In this document: piece by piece, positions 16,603 through 26,461 of the stretch | How the letters are laid out: each line of letters begins with the position of its first letter | Position numbering within the stretch: the stretch's first letter is position 1 | From: Spongiimicrobium salis | GTDB lineage: Bacteria > Bacteroidota > Bacteroidia > Flavobacteriales > Flavobacteriaceae | Length of the DNA stretch: 64,000 bases | Direction: 5' to 3' | NCBI RefSeq assembly: GCF_043678055.1 | Contig: NZ_JBHEQA010000001.1 | Span: forward strand, 310,001-374,000 | The notes under the pieces: generated by a model | Told to the model about the DNA's origin: nothing | Databases searched by the model: none | Seen by the model: only the letters and a program-made list of their open reading frames with translations | Made by a program: the position numbers and the translations under genes

Positions 16603-16906
16603 GCTAAAAATTTTAGGTTCATAGGGTATGTTTCGGCCCAGTCTGCTTAAAATGTACCTTTTCTTGTTGGTGCGATTACCATGGAAACTTCAAAAGTCCA
16701 TTTCTGTAAAATTCGGTTTGAAAAAAATCAAAATTGATATAAAACCATAACAGTTTCAAACTTCAGAAAAACTGTTCTTATTTTTAAGGTTATGTCTCTT
16801 GACTTTGTATCAAAATGGTATTTTGGGATATGTTTAAAATCAATTTTCAACTGTAACAAAAGCCTAAATAACTTGTCTTTTAGCTAAAAGAATTCGTCTA
16901 TTTTCC
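16603..16906. other. Divergent intergenic region with a 14-base palindrome
   Basis: This 304-base AT-rich gap separates two divergently transcribed genes and must hold both promoters. I see no gene in it. A perfect 14-base palindrome, CTTTTAGCTAAAAG, lies at 16877-16890, just before the start codon of the AraC-type gene. A clean TAnnTTTG box is not present. Confidence 0.5.
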
Positions 16907-17992
16907 ATGAACGAAAATTATACAAACTTAATTTACAACGGCATAGAAATATGCCTTTCTGCTCAACTTATACTATTGGGGCTTTTAGAAATTGTTTCTA
17001 AACGAAAGCGAAATGTTACCTTAGGGGCCTTATGCCTCCTTTTTGCTTTTTCTTTTATTTATAATCTGTATTGGCCCCTCTTCAACAAAAATGTCCTCGC
17101 CAATATTATTTTGGCAGGGTACAAAAACCTATTCTATGCGCCCCTGATATTCCTTTATATTTATTTAGGAACGAAGCCTAAAGATGAAAAAAAGTTGTTC
17201 ATTTATCATCTCTGTCTTCCATTCGTCCTGCATACCCTCTACCTTATTTTTAAATTTGCAAGTCCTACTTTTTATGCAGAGCATATTGTTTTACTCACTA
17301 TGCCCATCAATATCACCATTGTACTTCTCCACCTTTTTTATTTGAGCCTATACAAGAGAACTTTTGACACCTTAAAAAAACAGTTCCCTTTAAAAGCCTT
17401 AGGCAAATATCGATGGTTTTACCTAGGACTTAACGGCTATCTGCTATTGAGCGGATTTCAAACTTTATTGTTCGCTCTAGTGCCTATAGGCAATCTTTCG
17501 GACGTTTTCCTGCGGATGAACGAATACATCAATCAGCCATTATCACTGATTGTCTCTGCTGCATTTATTGTATTTACACTGACAGAGTCCGAAAAGGCCA
17601 AAAGTTTGCTTTTTCCCAAAAGAAGTGTCAAAAAACCGCTCCAACCTATTGATCTTTCGTCTGCACAGAATTTTATTCAATCCAAAATCATTCAAGAAAA
17701 AGGCTATACCTTACCCGACTTTGAGTTAGTACATTTATTTAAGAAAGAAGGTGTTCATGAAAAACACATTCAGGAGTATTTGAAAATCACTTATGGAAAA
17801 ACCTTAAAAGATTTTATTATTTCGCAGCGCATCAATGAATTCAAGGAGCTGCTTTTTAAAGAAGAGTGTGCCAATTATAAGATTGAAAGTATTGCTGAAA
17901 TGGCCGGATTTAATTCACGTTCCACGTTCTACAGGAATTTCAAGAAAATAGAAGGCATGTCTCCCCTGGACTATATTAGCCTAAAAAAATAA
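16907..17992 (+). CDS. Membrane-bound AraC-family regulator
   Basis: The 361-residue protein has about seven hydrophobic helices within residues 10-230 and a C-terminal AraC-type helix-turn-helix (HTH_18) at roughly 265-361. The domain includes the second-helix block IESIAEMAGFNSRSTFYRNFKK and the ending GMSPLDYI. Such 7TM-AraC fusions are common in Flavobacteria and are thought to sense an extracytoplasmic or membrane signal and act at the membrane. A second protein of the same architecture follows 143 bases downstream. Targets are unknown; the nearest downstream non-regulatory gene is the M1 peptidase. Confidence 0.85.
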   Translation: MNENYTNLIYNGIEICLSAQLILLGLLEIVSKRKRNVTLGALCLLFAFSFIYNLYWPLFNKNVLANIILAGYKNLFYAPLIFLYIYLGTKPKDEKKLFIYHLCLPFVLHTLYLIFKFASPTFYAEHIVLLTMPINITIVLLHLFYLSLYKRTFDTLKKQFPLKALGKYRWFYLGLNGYLLLSGFQTLLFALVPIGNLSDVFLRMNEYINQPLSLIVSAAFIVFTLTESEKAKSLLFPKRSVKKPLQPIDLSSAQNFIQSKIIQEKGYTLPDFELVHLFKKEGVHEKHIQEYLKITYGKTLKDFIISQRINEFKELLFKEECANYKIESIAEMAGFNSRSTFYRNFKKIEGMSPLDYISLKK

Positions 17993-18135
17993 ATTCGGCC
18001 AAGCTCCTCCGAAATAGGTTGATCCTACTATTTCTCAAGGATGTTTTTTTTGGAACAAAAGTTGATTACATTGCTCTAGATTTCTAGGGAATCCCTTCTT
18101 TCTAAAAAACGTATGCTAAACGATAAAGGCTTAAG

Positions 18136-19257
18136 ATGATTTTAAATTTTTGGAACAGTATACTTTTAGTAGGTATTATTCAAGGCGTCATTAGCTTTGT
18201 ATTGCTGTACCGCAACTTAAGCAATGCCGCCGCAAATAGAATCTTGGCTTGGATCATTCTCCTTATTTCCATGGCCTGTTTGAATATCTTTTTGTTGGAA
18301 ACCCTGCAAGACACTTCTACGCTTTGGAATATCATTGAGGCCGTTTTCCCGCTTGTGATTATTATGCCCATAGGCCCCTTACTCTATTTTTATTGTAGGG
18401 CTCTATTACATCCCAATTTTTCATGGAATACAAAAAGGAAACTTCATTTTCTTCCAATTCTTCTTGACCTTATTCCCTATTTAACTGCTGTTGTTTACAT
18501 TATTGGCGTACTTCTCGGTGCTGTTAATCCAAATAATAATACGCAATGGGGCAATTTTATTGATGACTATTCAAAGTTTGTGGATATTCCAAGGTGGATA
18601 TCCCTTAGTATATACCTTGGCCTTCTTCGTCGAATCTTACAAGGAGTCCCCAAGCAGATTCAACAAAGTAAATCTTATGCTTGGACAAAACAACTTCTTT
18701 ATGGTTTTTCCATATTCCAAATCCTATGGTTGTTACACCTTATTCTCTATATTCTTCCCTACACATCCAATATTTTATTGCGGGAAGTAGGCTGGTATCC
18801 AATTTATGTGTCCCTTATGGTGATGGTCTATTGGCTAGGCATCAAGGGGTATTTTGTGGGACATCTTGCTGGGATAAAACCTGTGAACTCCGTGAACAAG
18901 AAACTCATTCAACCTACAATGAAAACCTTAGAGATTGCCATGTTGGAGGAACGCTTATTTTTAAACCCCTCCCTTAAACTTCAGCATATTGCTAAACACA
19001 CGGGAATTTCACAAAAAGTAATTTCTGGTGTATTGAACCAGCATCTACACAAAGGCTTTAATGAATATGTAAATGAGTTTAGAGTTGAAGAGTTAAAAAA
19101 ACGGCTCTTGGATCCGGAATATCAACATTTGACCATTACGGGCATTGCCTTGGAATGCGGCTTTAATTCCCAAGCCACCTTTCAACGTAGTTTTAAATTA
19201 ATGACCAAACAATCGCCACGGGAATACCGCGAGACTCATCTCCGAAAAGAGGCATAA
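18136..19257 (+). CDS. Membrane-bound AraC-family regulator
   Basis: The 373-residue protein repeats the architecture of its upstream neighbour. Hydrophobic helices fill residues ~5-240 and an AraC DNA-binding domain occupies ~270-373, with ITGIALECGFNSQATFQRSFKLMTKQSPREY as its second helix-turn-helix. The two neighbours are paralogous in layout but clearly diverged in sequence. The M1-family aminopeptidase gene follows 76 bases downstream on the same strand and is a plausible target or operon partner. Confidence 0.85.
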   Translation: MILNFWNSILLVGIIQGVISFVLLYRNLSNAAANRILAWIILLISMACLNIFLLETLQDTSTLWNIIEAVFPLVIIMPIGPLLYFYCRALLHPNFSWNTKRKLHFLPILLDLIPYLTAVVYIIGVLLGAVNPNNNTQWGNFIDDYSKFVDIPRWISLSIYLGLLRRILQGVPKQIQQSKSYAWTKQLLYGFSIFQILWLLHLILYILPYTSNILLREVGWYPIYVSLMVMVYWLGIKGYFVGHLAGIKPVNSVNKKLIQPTMKTLEIAMLEERLFLNPSLKLQHIAKHTGISQKVISGVLNQHLHKGFNEYVNEFRVEELKKRLLDPEYQHLTITGIALECGFNSQATFQRSFKLMTKQSPREYRETHLRKEA

Positions 19258-19333
19258 AATACTACTCAAATCTAGATTTGAATAGATTATAGGTCATTGT
19301 AACCATTTATTTGTCAAAAAAAATAGAAGACCA

Positions 19334-21277
19334 ATGTATTTGACATGTAAAGGCTACTCTTTTATAGTAATGGTGCTATGTATCGCATTCTCCCTTACTG
19401 GAATTCATGCCCAAAAAAAAAGACAGAAAAAGCAATCTCTATATCAAAGAGCAACTACAAGAAATTTCAACAGACTGGATAGCATAAAAGGACAACTTAC
19501 CCCTTTACGTACTAGCTATGATGTTACTTTTTATGATCTAGATGTGGAAATCAATCCTAAAAAAGAAACTATTGACGGAGTTTCCAACATTCATTTTAAA
19601 GTCCTTCAACCTACCCATAAAATTCAAATTGATTTGTACAAAAAATTATCTATTGAAAAAATCCTATGGAATGGGGTTCCTCTAAGTTTTAGTCGGGAAC
19701 ACAGTGCTGTATATGTTCGTTTTCCAAATATACTTCCACTTGGCAGTACGCACACCATAGAAGTATGGTACGGAGGCCATCCTTTAGACCCTAACCTCGA
19801 TATTCCGTATTACGCAGGTTTTGTCTGGGATAAAGACCGGAATAAAAACTATTATGCCCAGGCCATTTGTCAAGGCAACGGGGCACATGGATGGTGGCCC
19901 AATAAAGATCATCTTTCCGATGAGCCCGATAGTAGTGCCGTTCGCATTAGCTTGCCCTCCCATTTAAAAGCCATCTCCAATGGCCGCCTGCAAGAACAAA
20001 TTCCTCTCGGAAATGGAAAGACCCAATACCATTGGAAAACCACCTATCCGATCAACAACTATAATATTACCCTAAATATTGGAGATTACATCCATATGAC
20101 CGATACCTATCCGGGAAGTGAAAACATTACTTTGGATTATTACGTACTCCCTGCAGATTCCACTAAGGCAAAAAAAGCATTTAAAATTGTAAAACCCATG
20201 TTGGAAATCTATGAAAACCTCTTTGGTCCCTATCCATTTCCAAGAGATGGGGTAAAACTCATACAAACTCCTCATCCCATGGAACATCAAAGTGCTGTGG
20301 CATTAGGCAATGACTTTGATCAAAGTTTAATTTTACATGAAATGGCACACGAATGGTGGGGCAATAGCTTAAGCTGCACGGATATGGCCGAATTCTGGAT
20401 CCACGAGGCCTTCGCCACTTACGCTGTATCCCTATTTTTAGAAAAACACTATGGTCTTGAAAAAAGAGATAGGTCCTTAGATATTTCCCGCAATGAAGTC
20501 ATGGGAAAACACCCCCTTCTTGGGGCATTCGGTGTGAATCATGTGCATTATGACTTGGAAGATATTTACAGTAAAGGACGACTAATGCTTCATACGCTGC
20601 GGAGTGCCATCAACAATGATTCTTTATGGTTCTCTATTCTAAAAGGACTTCAGGAGACCTTTAAACACCAATCTATCACTACTGCGGCTATTGTGCAATA
20701 CATCAACCAAAAAACAAAGATAGATTACACCCCTTTTTTTAAGCAATACTTAAACCATACCACCCTGCCCAAACTTCAAATGGAAGCCTATTCGGAAAAT
20801 GGAACCCCAATGCTTAAATACAAATGGATTGCCGATGAAGTTGCTTTTAGCATGCCCATAAAAGTGTTTCTGGGAGCAGATAGGGCGCCTTATCTTTTTC
20901 CAACCACCACTTGGCAAAAAATGGAATTGCCGAATATCCCCTTGGAAGACATTCAAGTGGATGGGAACAATTTCTATGTTGATGTGGATTACGGGGAACA
21001 GATTACCCAAAAAAAAGCGATGCTGCTCACCGGTATCTATTCCCCAAAAATCAAGCCCTCCAAAAAGCTCAGTATCACTGAAGAAAATGGCCAATTTTTT
21101 ATGCAGGAAAAAAAGAAATGGAAAGCTCCGCTTTACTTCAAAAACAATACAGAAGTGTTGGTAAAGGGCCTTAACCCCCTAACCACCTTACGATTTATTA
21201 GAAATAAAGATGGCGTGGTTACCAAAATCATATCGAATCAAGCAGGAGAAAGCTATGAATTAATAAAATTAAATTGA
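19334..21277 (+). CDS. M1-family metallopeptidase (aminopeptidase), exported
   Basis: The 647-residue protein starts with a signal peptide (cleavage near residue 26, after IHA). The zinc site is HEMAH at residues 335-339 with the third ligand Glu358 in WIHEAFATY, the exact HExxH-X18-E spacing of M1 peptidases. The GxMEN exopeptidase motif is altered to HPMEH about 40 residues upstream of the zinc site, so substrate handling may differ from classical aminopeptidase N. The N-terminal beta domain and C-terminal region are of normal family size. It probably degrades peptides in the periplasm or at the surface. Confidence 0.88.
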   Translation: MYLTCKGYSFIVMVLCIAFSLTGIHAQKKRQKKQSLYQRATTRNFNRLDSIKGQLTPLRTSYDVTFYDLDVEINPKKETIDGVSNIHFKVLQPTHKIQIDLYKKLSIEKILWNGVPLSFSREHSAVYVRFPNILPLGSTHTIEVWYGGHPLDPNLDIPYYAGFVWDKDRNKNYYAQAICQGNGAHGWWPNKDHLSDEPDSSAVRISLPSHLKAISNGRLQEQIPLGNGKTQYHWKTTYPINNYNITLNIGDYIHMTDTYPGSENITLDYYVLPADSTKAKKAFKIVKPMLEIYENLFGPYPFPRDGVKLIQTPHPMEHQSAVALGNDFDQSLILHEMAHEWWGNSLSCTDMAEFWIHEAFATYAVSLFLEKHYGLEKRDRSLDISRNEVMGKHPLLGAFGVNHVHYDLEDIYSKGRLMLHTLRSAINNDSLWFSILKGLQETFKHQSITTAAIVQYINQKTKIDYTPFFKQYLNHTTLPKLQMEAYSENGTPMLKYKWIADEVAFSMPIKVFLGADRAPYLFPTTTWQKMELPNIPLEDIQVDGNNFYVDVDYGEQITQKKAMLLTGIYSPKIKPSKKLSITEENGQFFMQEKKKWKAPLYFKNNTEVLVKGLNPLTTLRFIRNKDGVVTKIISNQAGESYELIKLN

Positions 21278-21319
21278 CTGTGATGACACCTGATTCTGTT
21301 ACGCCGCCAAAACAAAACG

Positions 21320-22195
21320 CTATTTATATTTCTTTTTAAAGCCTAAGGGGGTCATTCCTGTCCTTTGTTTGAATACTTTGGAAAAATAGGCATAATCTTC
21401 ATATCCCAACAATATGGCAATAGTTGATAGGGTATTTCCAGAATGAACAATAAGGCGCTTGGCCTCCAGAAAAACACGATCGGCAATCAATTCCGTAGTG
21501 GTTTTGTTTAAAGTGGTTTTTACAATTCTGTTCAAATGTTTTGGTGTTATATGTAGTTGATCTGCATAAAAGGCGGCTGATTTTTCGGTTTTATATGCGC
21601 TTTCTATAGCTTTTTCCAATGCATTCAACGTTTCCAGATATGTTGTCGATGTTTTACGTTCTACAGGCTCCATATTTCCATAAATACGGGCCAAATCAAT
21701 ATAGCTAAGGTCAACAAGACTTACTAGCTTTTGCCTTTTGTAAGGGGCGCTTCTTCCATATTCCCTATAAATCTCTTGAAATCGGTGTTCAATAGGCTGG
21801 ATTTCCATTGAAGTCAGGCTGAGATTTGGTGGGTTCTTAGGGGAATAATAGAAGGGAAATTGGGAAAGCTGTTTGTTCGAAAAATAGAACTCATAAAAAC
21901 TTTGGGTATGAAAAAAAATATAGCCCTCGGGAGTATCTTCAAAGGTCCAACAATGGGTTTGCCCTGGGCGCAAAAAGAAAACACTACCCGGTTCCACAGG
22001 ATAATGGTCAAAATCAATTTCATGAACACCGGAACCTTTGGAAAAAAACACGCAAAGAAAAAAATCATGGGAATGGGGCTTGTATACTATTTTGTTGTTT
22101 TTACGTAGATGCAAGGCAAGGTCATTGCAATAAAAATCTTCCAAAGTCTCTTCATGCTCAAATTGATCGATATGTAAAATAGGTATTTGCCTCAT
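21320..22195 (-). CDS. AraC-family regulator with cupin-type sensor domain
   Basis: The 291-residue protein has an AraC_binding cupin at residues ~30-110 (KPHSHDFFLCVFFSKGSGVHEIDFDHYPVEPGSVFFLRPGQ region, metal-type His residues visible) and an AraC helix-turn-helix pair at ~195-291 (LSTIAILLGYEDYAYFSKVFKQRTGMTP). It is soluble, unlike the two upstream 7TM regulators. It is convergent with the M1 peptidase gene and divergent from the DUF983 gene. The inducer is unknown; small sugars or phenolics are typical for this architecture. Confidence 0.87.
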   Translation of the reverse strand: MRQIPILHIDQFEHEETLEDFYCNDLALHLRKNNKIVYKPHSHDFFLCVFFSKGSGVHEIDFDHYPVEPGSVFFLRPGQTHCWTFEDTPEGYIFFHTQSFYEFYFSNKQLSQFPFYYSPKNPPNLSLTSMEIQPIEHRFQEIYREYGRSAPYKRQKLVSLVDLSYIDLARIYGNMEPVERKTSTTYLETLNALEKAIESAYKTEKSAAFYADQLHITPKHLNRIVKTTLNKTTTELIADRVFLEAKRLIVHSGNTLSTIAILLGYEDYAYFSKVFKQRTGMTPLGFKKKYK

Positions 22196-22255
22196 ATGTC
22201 CTAAAAGTACAAAAAATAGCGTGTTCTATAGAATAAAAAAGGCAATGTCTCATAT

Positions 22256-22263
22256 TATCTTTG
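22256..22263 (+). promoter_or_regulatory. -7 promoter box for the DUF983 gene
   Basis: TATCTTTG fits the Bacteroidota TAnnTTTG consensus. It is 85 bases before the ATG at 22349 and lies in the divergent region facing the AraC gene. No convincing -33 TTTG was seen at the expected distance. Confidence 0.4.
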
Positions 22264-22348
22264 TCTTATAATTACAATTATTTAAAATAACGATAGGAGC
22301 TTTTAAAACGAATTATACAATAACATTCATTCTAAAATATCGAAGGTT

Positions 22349-22765
22349 ATGAAATTTCTAAAAGGAACAAAAATATACAGTATTCTCACGGGTAGTTGTC
22401 CGGTATGTCATAATGAATCCATGTATGCAGGCCCCAAATCCTATCGTTTAATGGAAAATTTAAACATGCGGGAACGTTGCAGTTCTTGTCAAACAAAATA
22501 TAAAATTGAGCCTTCCTTTTTCTATGGCGCTATGTATGTAAGTTATCCCGTAGGTCTTTTTTTCGCAGGGATCGCTTTTGTAATTTCTCATTTGATCTTA
22601 GATTTTGAACTGCTGACTTCATACTATATCATTGTGCTTGTGATGCTTCTTTTACTCCCGGTCATCCTAAGAGTATCGCGTAATATTTGGATCAACTTTT
22701 TCATGAGCTACGGCAAACCAAAACGAAAACGACAAAACCCTAAAGTGAAGGATTTGATGTCATAA
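22349..22765 (+). CDS. DUF983 family membrane protein
   Basis: The 138-residue protein opens with two CxxC pairs, CPVCHNESMYAGP near residue 17 and CSSCQTKYKIEPSFF near residue 44, forming a zinc-ribbon-like module. Two membrane helices follow (residues ~60-85 and ~90-112) and a basic tail ends the chain. This matches the DUF983 family, common in Bacteroidota and Alphaproteobacteria and sometimes near cytochrome oxidase genes. No such genes are adjacent here. The function is unknown. Confidence 0.85.
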   Translation: MKFLKGTKIYSILTGSCPVCHNESMYAGPKSYRLMENLNMRERCSSCQTKYKIEPSFFYGAMYVSYPVGLFFAGIAFVISHLILDFELLTSYYIIVLVMLLLLPVILRVSRNIWINFFMSYGKPKRKRQNPKVKDLMS

Positions 22766-22774
22766 ACCAAAGCT

Positions 22775-23446
22775 TCATTTAGATTTGGAAGGATTAAAAA
22801 TCAAGGGGATCAGAAAACATTGGGCAATAGCAATGATCACCGCTATTTGATCTGTGATTCCGTGAGAAGTTCCTGTCGCAAAAAAGATGGCCTGCAACGG
22901 AAGTGGACCGAGAATCACTACAGCTTTCATGGTATTTGAGCGATTCCAAGGAATTTGTACTGTCGGCAACTGTTGATCTTTCCTTATCATAAATAACACA
23001 AGGCCCAGAGCTATTATGGCTAAAGGGATAACGAAGGCGGCAATGGATACATGAATGTTCAAAGTATCTCCATGAAATGTACTATCCCCATTCTTTAGTA
23101 TATCAAAAAGCAAATTTCCAAAACTATGGAGCCACCAAATACATAGTAATGCGTAAAAGATTCTCCTATTTTTAATCCAGTTAAAGGCGGTGAACAATCC
23201 AAAGTAGCCCATTAAAAACACAATCAAGATCAAATAATCCATAGTTAATCCTTTTCCCGAAAAAGGAATGCCATAATATTGCGTGCCCCATTGGTAAGAT
23301 TTTCCATCAAATAGTGCGCGCAAAAAAGGGAGCCAGGTCGTCAAAAAAGTGAAACTGATGATTAAGGACAATAGGTTGAACACCGTATTTCTTTTACGTA
23401 TTGCAACTGGTTTTTTCATAATGATGTTAGTTTTATTACTATTCAT
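22775..23446 (-). CDS. Hypothetical membrane protein, about six helices
   Basis: The 223-residue protein has hydrophobic segments at roughly residues 22-45, 70-90, 98-118, 128-150, 172-192 and 198-214. The start may instead be the ATG at 23419 (MKKPVAIRKRN), which gives 214 residues. I do not recognise a family. It is convergent with the DUF983 gene with only 9 bases between the stops. Upstream on the same strand lies the LytTR regulator, whose stop is 58 bases away, so the two may be cotranscribed and the protein a possible partner or target. Confidence 0.7.
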   Translation of the reverse strand: MNSNKTNIIMKKPVAIRKRNTVFNLLSLIISFTFLTTWLPFLRALFDGKSYQWGTQYYGIPFSGKGLTMDYLILIVFLMGYFGLFTAFNWIKNRRIFYALLCIWWLHSFGNLLFDILKNGDSTFHGDTLNIHVSIAAFVIPLAIIALGLVLFMIRKDQQLPTVQIPWNRSNTMKAVVILGPLPLQAIFFATGTSHGITDQIAVIIAIAQCFLIPLIFNPSKSK

Positions 23447-23504
23447 AAGATATCATTATGACTTCTTGGATTCCCAGCTGTTACAGTCTTGGGGCGAAAA
23501 GGGT

Positions 23505-24368
23505 CTATTTGTGGCGAATGGCCATCATTTGCTTGACTAAGGGGTTGTAGGACCTGGAAACCGGGATAGGGGAACTAATATTGGAAAGGTATAATTTCTG
23601 TTGATGCCCTTCTCCTTTTGCTTTAATTACCGCATCCAAATGCACCATATAGGAACGGTGACAACGGACTACCGCTTCGGCTTCCAATTTGGAAGCCAAG
23701 GTTTTCATCGTAGTGCGAAGCAACTGTTTTTGCAGATGCCCGTTCATCATATAAAATACGGCCACATAATTATCTTGGGCTTCCATATAGCGCAACTCAT
23801 GCAAGGGAAATGAAATGGATTCCTTCCCATTATCGGACATTAAAACAATCATTCTTTTTTTTGATATGCCCGATTCGGATTTCCTTAAAAGATCCTCATA
23901 AGTGTCTTTGGTGTTTCGATATAAAAAAAATAGAAAAGCGGCTCCAATGGGAATACTACTCATTAGGCCCACATCGCGTATAAAACCCAAGTAACTGCTC
24001 CAGGCCCAATCGTGAAAGTGTCCTAAAATATTATAGTAAATGTATATTGTAGTAGCCCCTAAAACAATGGTCAAAAGTGTATTTAAAAGTAGGGTACCCC
24101 TTGTTTTTTTTCGGAAGAGATAGGGTGCGATGAGGAATTCTGAAAGACAGAGCGTAAAACCGCCTATCAGTCCAAAACCAACGGATGCCCATAGAAAGTC
24201 CCATCGTATTTTATGTGTTGGATCGTAATTATTGACTCCAAATGGCTGAAAAACAAGCAAAAAAACAGGAATGAACAAGGTAACGGACAGAATGATGCCC
24301 CATTTCTGTTTTTTGGTTTCAAAAACGGTAATTGGCGTATTCCAAAAAGCTCTTCCTTCAATGCGCAT
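23505..24368 (-). CDS. Membrane-bound LytTR DNA-binding regulator
   Basis: The 287-residue protein carries four membrane helices between residues ~25 and 160. A LytTR DNA-binding domain follows at ~185-287, containing HELRYMEAQDNYVAVFY, the typical CHRSYMVHL and the ending PVSRSYNPLV. There is no receiver domain, so it is a one-component sensor of a type common in Flavobacteria. The most obvious downstream target is the membrane protein gene that follows on the same strand, as membrane-LytTR regulators often pair with transport-like neighbours. Confidence 0.87.
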   Translation of the reverse strand: MRIEGRAFWNTPITVFETKKQKWGIILSVTLFIPVFLLVFQPFGVNNYDPTHKIRWDFLWASVGFGLIGGFTLCLSEFLIAPYLFRKKTRGTLLLNTLLTIVLGATTIYIYYNILGHFHDWAWSSYLGFIRDVGLMSSIPIGAAFLFFLYRNTKDTYEDLLRKSESGISKKRMIVLMSDNGKESISFPLHELRYMEAQDNYVAVFYMMNGHLQKQLLRTTMKTLASKLEAEAVVRCHRSYMVHLDAVIKAKGEGHQQKLYLSNISSPIPVSRSYNPLVKQMMAIRHK

Positions 24369-24511
24369 TGGTATTCTTTTATCTTAGATGGCCTTACCTC
24401 CCTAAGATATAAAAAACCACTAAATTATTGTATTTTTAGACCTTGTCAACGCAATATCTTTTGGTTCTTATCGCCCTAAGAAAAATGTAATGTGAATCAA
24501 CAGAGTACTCC

Positions 24512-25651
24512 ATGAAAATCCCTTCTAAATTAAAAAGAATACTAAAAATTATGCTCATTACCGTCCTATCCGTCATTGGATTAATTGTCATTGTCACCCT
24601 TTTATTTGTGAACCTCAGCCCAGAATTTGGCGGAACTGCCACTAAGGCTCAAAAAATGAGCTATCAAAAATCAACAAACTATAAAGAGGGGAAATTTGTA
24701 AACAAGAACCCAGTACAGTTAGATATGAGCGCCCGGGATATGGGAAAAACCCTTTTGGAATTTTTCAGGCCTCAGAAATCCACTACACCAAAGGAAGATA
24801 TTGCGGTGAAAAAAATTGATTCAGCGGCCTTTTCACAATATCAAGGAGCCACGCGATTGGTTTGGTTTGGGCATTCCACTTTTTTATTGCAAATGAATCA
24901 AAAAACAATTTTGATCGACCCTATGTTTGGCAAAGTCCCGGCACCGCACCCTTATTTGGGAGCCAACCGTTTCAGCAAGGAGCTTCCGCTGGAAGTAGAG
25001 AAAATTCCAAAGGTAGACGCCGTTGTACTATCACATGATCATTATGACCACCTTGATTATGGATCCATTAGAAAACTAAAGAACAAAGTGGCTTTCTTCT
25101 ATACTCCTTTGGGTGTAGGCGTTCACTTAGAAGCCTGGGGAATTGAAAGAGAGCGGATCATAGAGCTGGATTGGTGGCAGGAAATTTCTTTGGAGGATTT
25201 GACTTTTATTTGTACTCCGGCACAACATTTTTCCGGTCGCGGATTAAATGACCGGGCCAATACCTTATGGAGTTCATGGGTAATTAAATCTGAGGAAGAA
25301 CGCATTTTTTTTAGTGGAGATAGCGGGTATGCCGAGCATTTCAAGGAAATTGGTGATGCCTACGGCCCCTTTGATCTAGCTATGATGGAATGTGGACAGT
25401 ACAATGAAAAGTGGTCCGATATCCATATGTTTCCTGAAGAAACAGCCCAAGCGGGAATAGATGTACGGGCAAAAAAAATACTTCCCATTCATTGGGGAGC
25501 CTTTAAACTGGCTATGCATTCGTGGACGGATCCTATTGAAAGAGTGTCCAAGAAAGCAAAAGCCCTCAACCTTCCCTTAATCGCACCGCGAATAGGAGAA
25601 GTTGTTTTGCTGGACAGTAAGCAAGCGCAAAACACAAAATGGTGGGATTAA
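24512..25651 (+). CDS. Membrane-anchored MBL-fold metallo-hydrolase
   Basis: The 379-residue protein has one N-terminal helix (residues ~11-33) that anchors an extracytoplasmic domain. The metallo-beta-lactamase signature is complete: LSHDHYDHLDYG, a His in PAQHFSGRG, an Asp in FFSGDSGYAEH and a C-terminal His in LPIHWGAFKL. The overall layout resembles the NAPE-PLD/UlaG-like branch, which includes phosphodiesterases acting on lipids and sugar lactones. A DUF4386 gene follows about 110 bases later on the same strand. The substrate is unknown. Confidence 0.85.
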   Translation: MKIPSKLKRILKIMLITVLSVIGLIVIVTLLFVNLSPEFGGTATKAQKMSYQKSTNYKEGKFVNKNPVQLDMSARDMGKTLLEFFRPQKSTTPKEDIAVKKIDSAAFSQYQGATRLVWFGHSTFLLQMNQKTILIDPMFGKVPAPHPYLGANRFSKELPLEVEKIPKVDAVVLSHDHYDHLDYGSIRKLKNKVAFFYTPLGVGVHLEAWGIERERIIELDWWQEISLEDLTFICTPAQHFSGRGLNDRANTLWSSWVIKSEEERIFFSGDSGYAEHFKEIGDAYGPFDLAMMECGQYNEKWSDIHMFPEETAQAGIDVRAKKILPIHWGAFKLAMHSWTDPIERVSKKAKALNLPLIAPRIGEVVLLDSKQAQNTKWWD

Positions 25652-25759
25652 GATCATAACAAACAAAAAAGCCATTTTCCATTTTTCTTAACTAAAGTCA
25701 AGGAGTATTCGTATCAGGAATTTTAATTTGCTACCATAACCCAATGCAACAATTTCAAT

Positions 25760-26461
25760 ATGAATCCCATAAAAAAAGCAGCAAGAACAGCTAGCCTTTA
25801 CTATCTACTGGTTGCCTTATTCGGTGGATTTGCCCATTTTTCCGTTCGCTTACAGCTCATTGTACCAGATGATGCAAGGGCAACCGCTCATAACATTTTA
25901 ACCTCAGAAGCCTTATTTCGTTACGGCTTTATGGCCGATATGGTGCAACTCACCTTTTTTACCCTATTATTACTTGCACTATACACCCTTTTTAAAACAG
26001 TCCATCCGGGATATGCAAGAGCAATGTTTACCCTTGCCTTATTAGGTGTCCCCATTGCCGCCCTGAATATGCTACATCAATACGCTGTTTTATTTTTGAT
26101 CGAGGATGCATCGTATTTGGAAGCCTTTGGGGAAGATCAACGTTATGCCCTTTCCCTCTTCCTTTTGGAATTGCACGACATCGGATATGCCATTGCGCAC
26201 ATCTTTTTTGGCCTATGGCTCTACCCTTTAGGATATTTGGTATATCGTTCTGGTTTTTTCCCAAAGTTTATTGGGGTATGCTTAATGATTGCGCCCTTAG
26301 GGTATCTGTCTCATGTGATTTTGGGCTTTGTGCTACCCAAATCCCATCCTTATACCGAATTCGCGGCCTTGTTTTCAGGAATCGTAGAAATGCTATTTAT
26401 GATTTCCTTATTGGTTTTGGGGTTCAAGAAAACATCGGGAAATCTGAATCTCAGCTCTTGA
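25760..26461 (+). CDS. DUF4386 family membrane protein
   Basis: The 233-residue protein has six or so helices and the DUF4386 landmarks: an N-terminal KAARTASLYYLLVALFGGFAHF, a central ELHDIGYAIAHIFFGLWLYPLGYLVYRSGFFPKFIGV and a C-terminal AALFSGIVEMLFMISLLV. Its stop codon overlaps the end of the converging Crp-type gene by 11 bases. A second DUF4386 gene lies on the other side of that regulator. Function is unknown; members are often found next to stress regulators. Confidence 0.85.
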   Translation: MNPIKKAARTASLYYLLVALFGGFAHFSVRLQLIVPDDARATAHNILTSEALFRYGFMADMVQLTFFTLLLLALYTLFKTVHPGYARAMFTLALLGVPIAALNMLHQYAVLFLIEDASYLEAFGEDQRYALSLFLLELHDIGYAIAHIFFGLWLYPLGYLVYRSGFFPKFIGVCLMIAPLGYLSHVILGFVLPKSHPYTEFAALFSGIVEMLFMISLLVLGFKKTSGNLNLSS

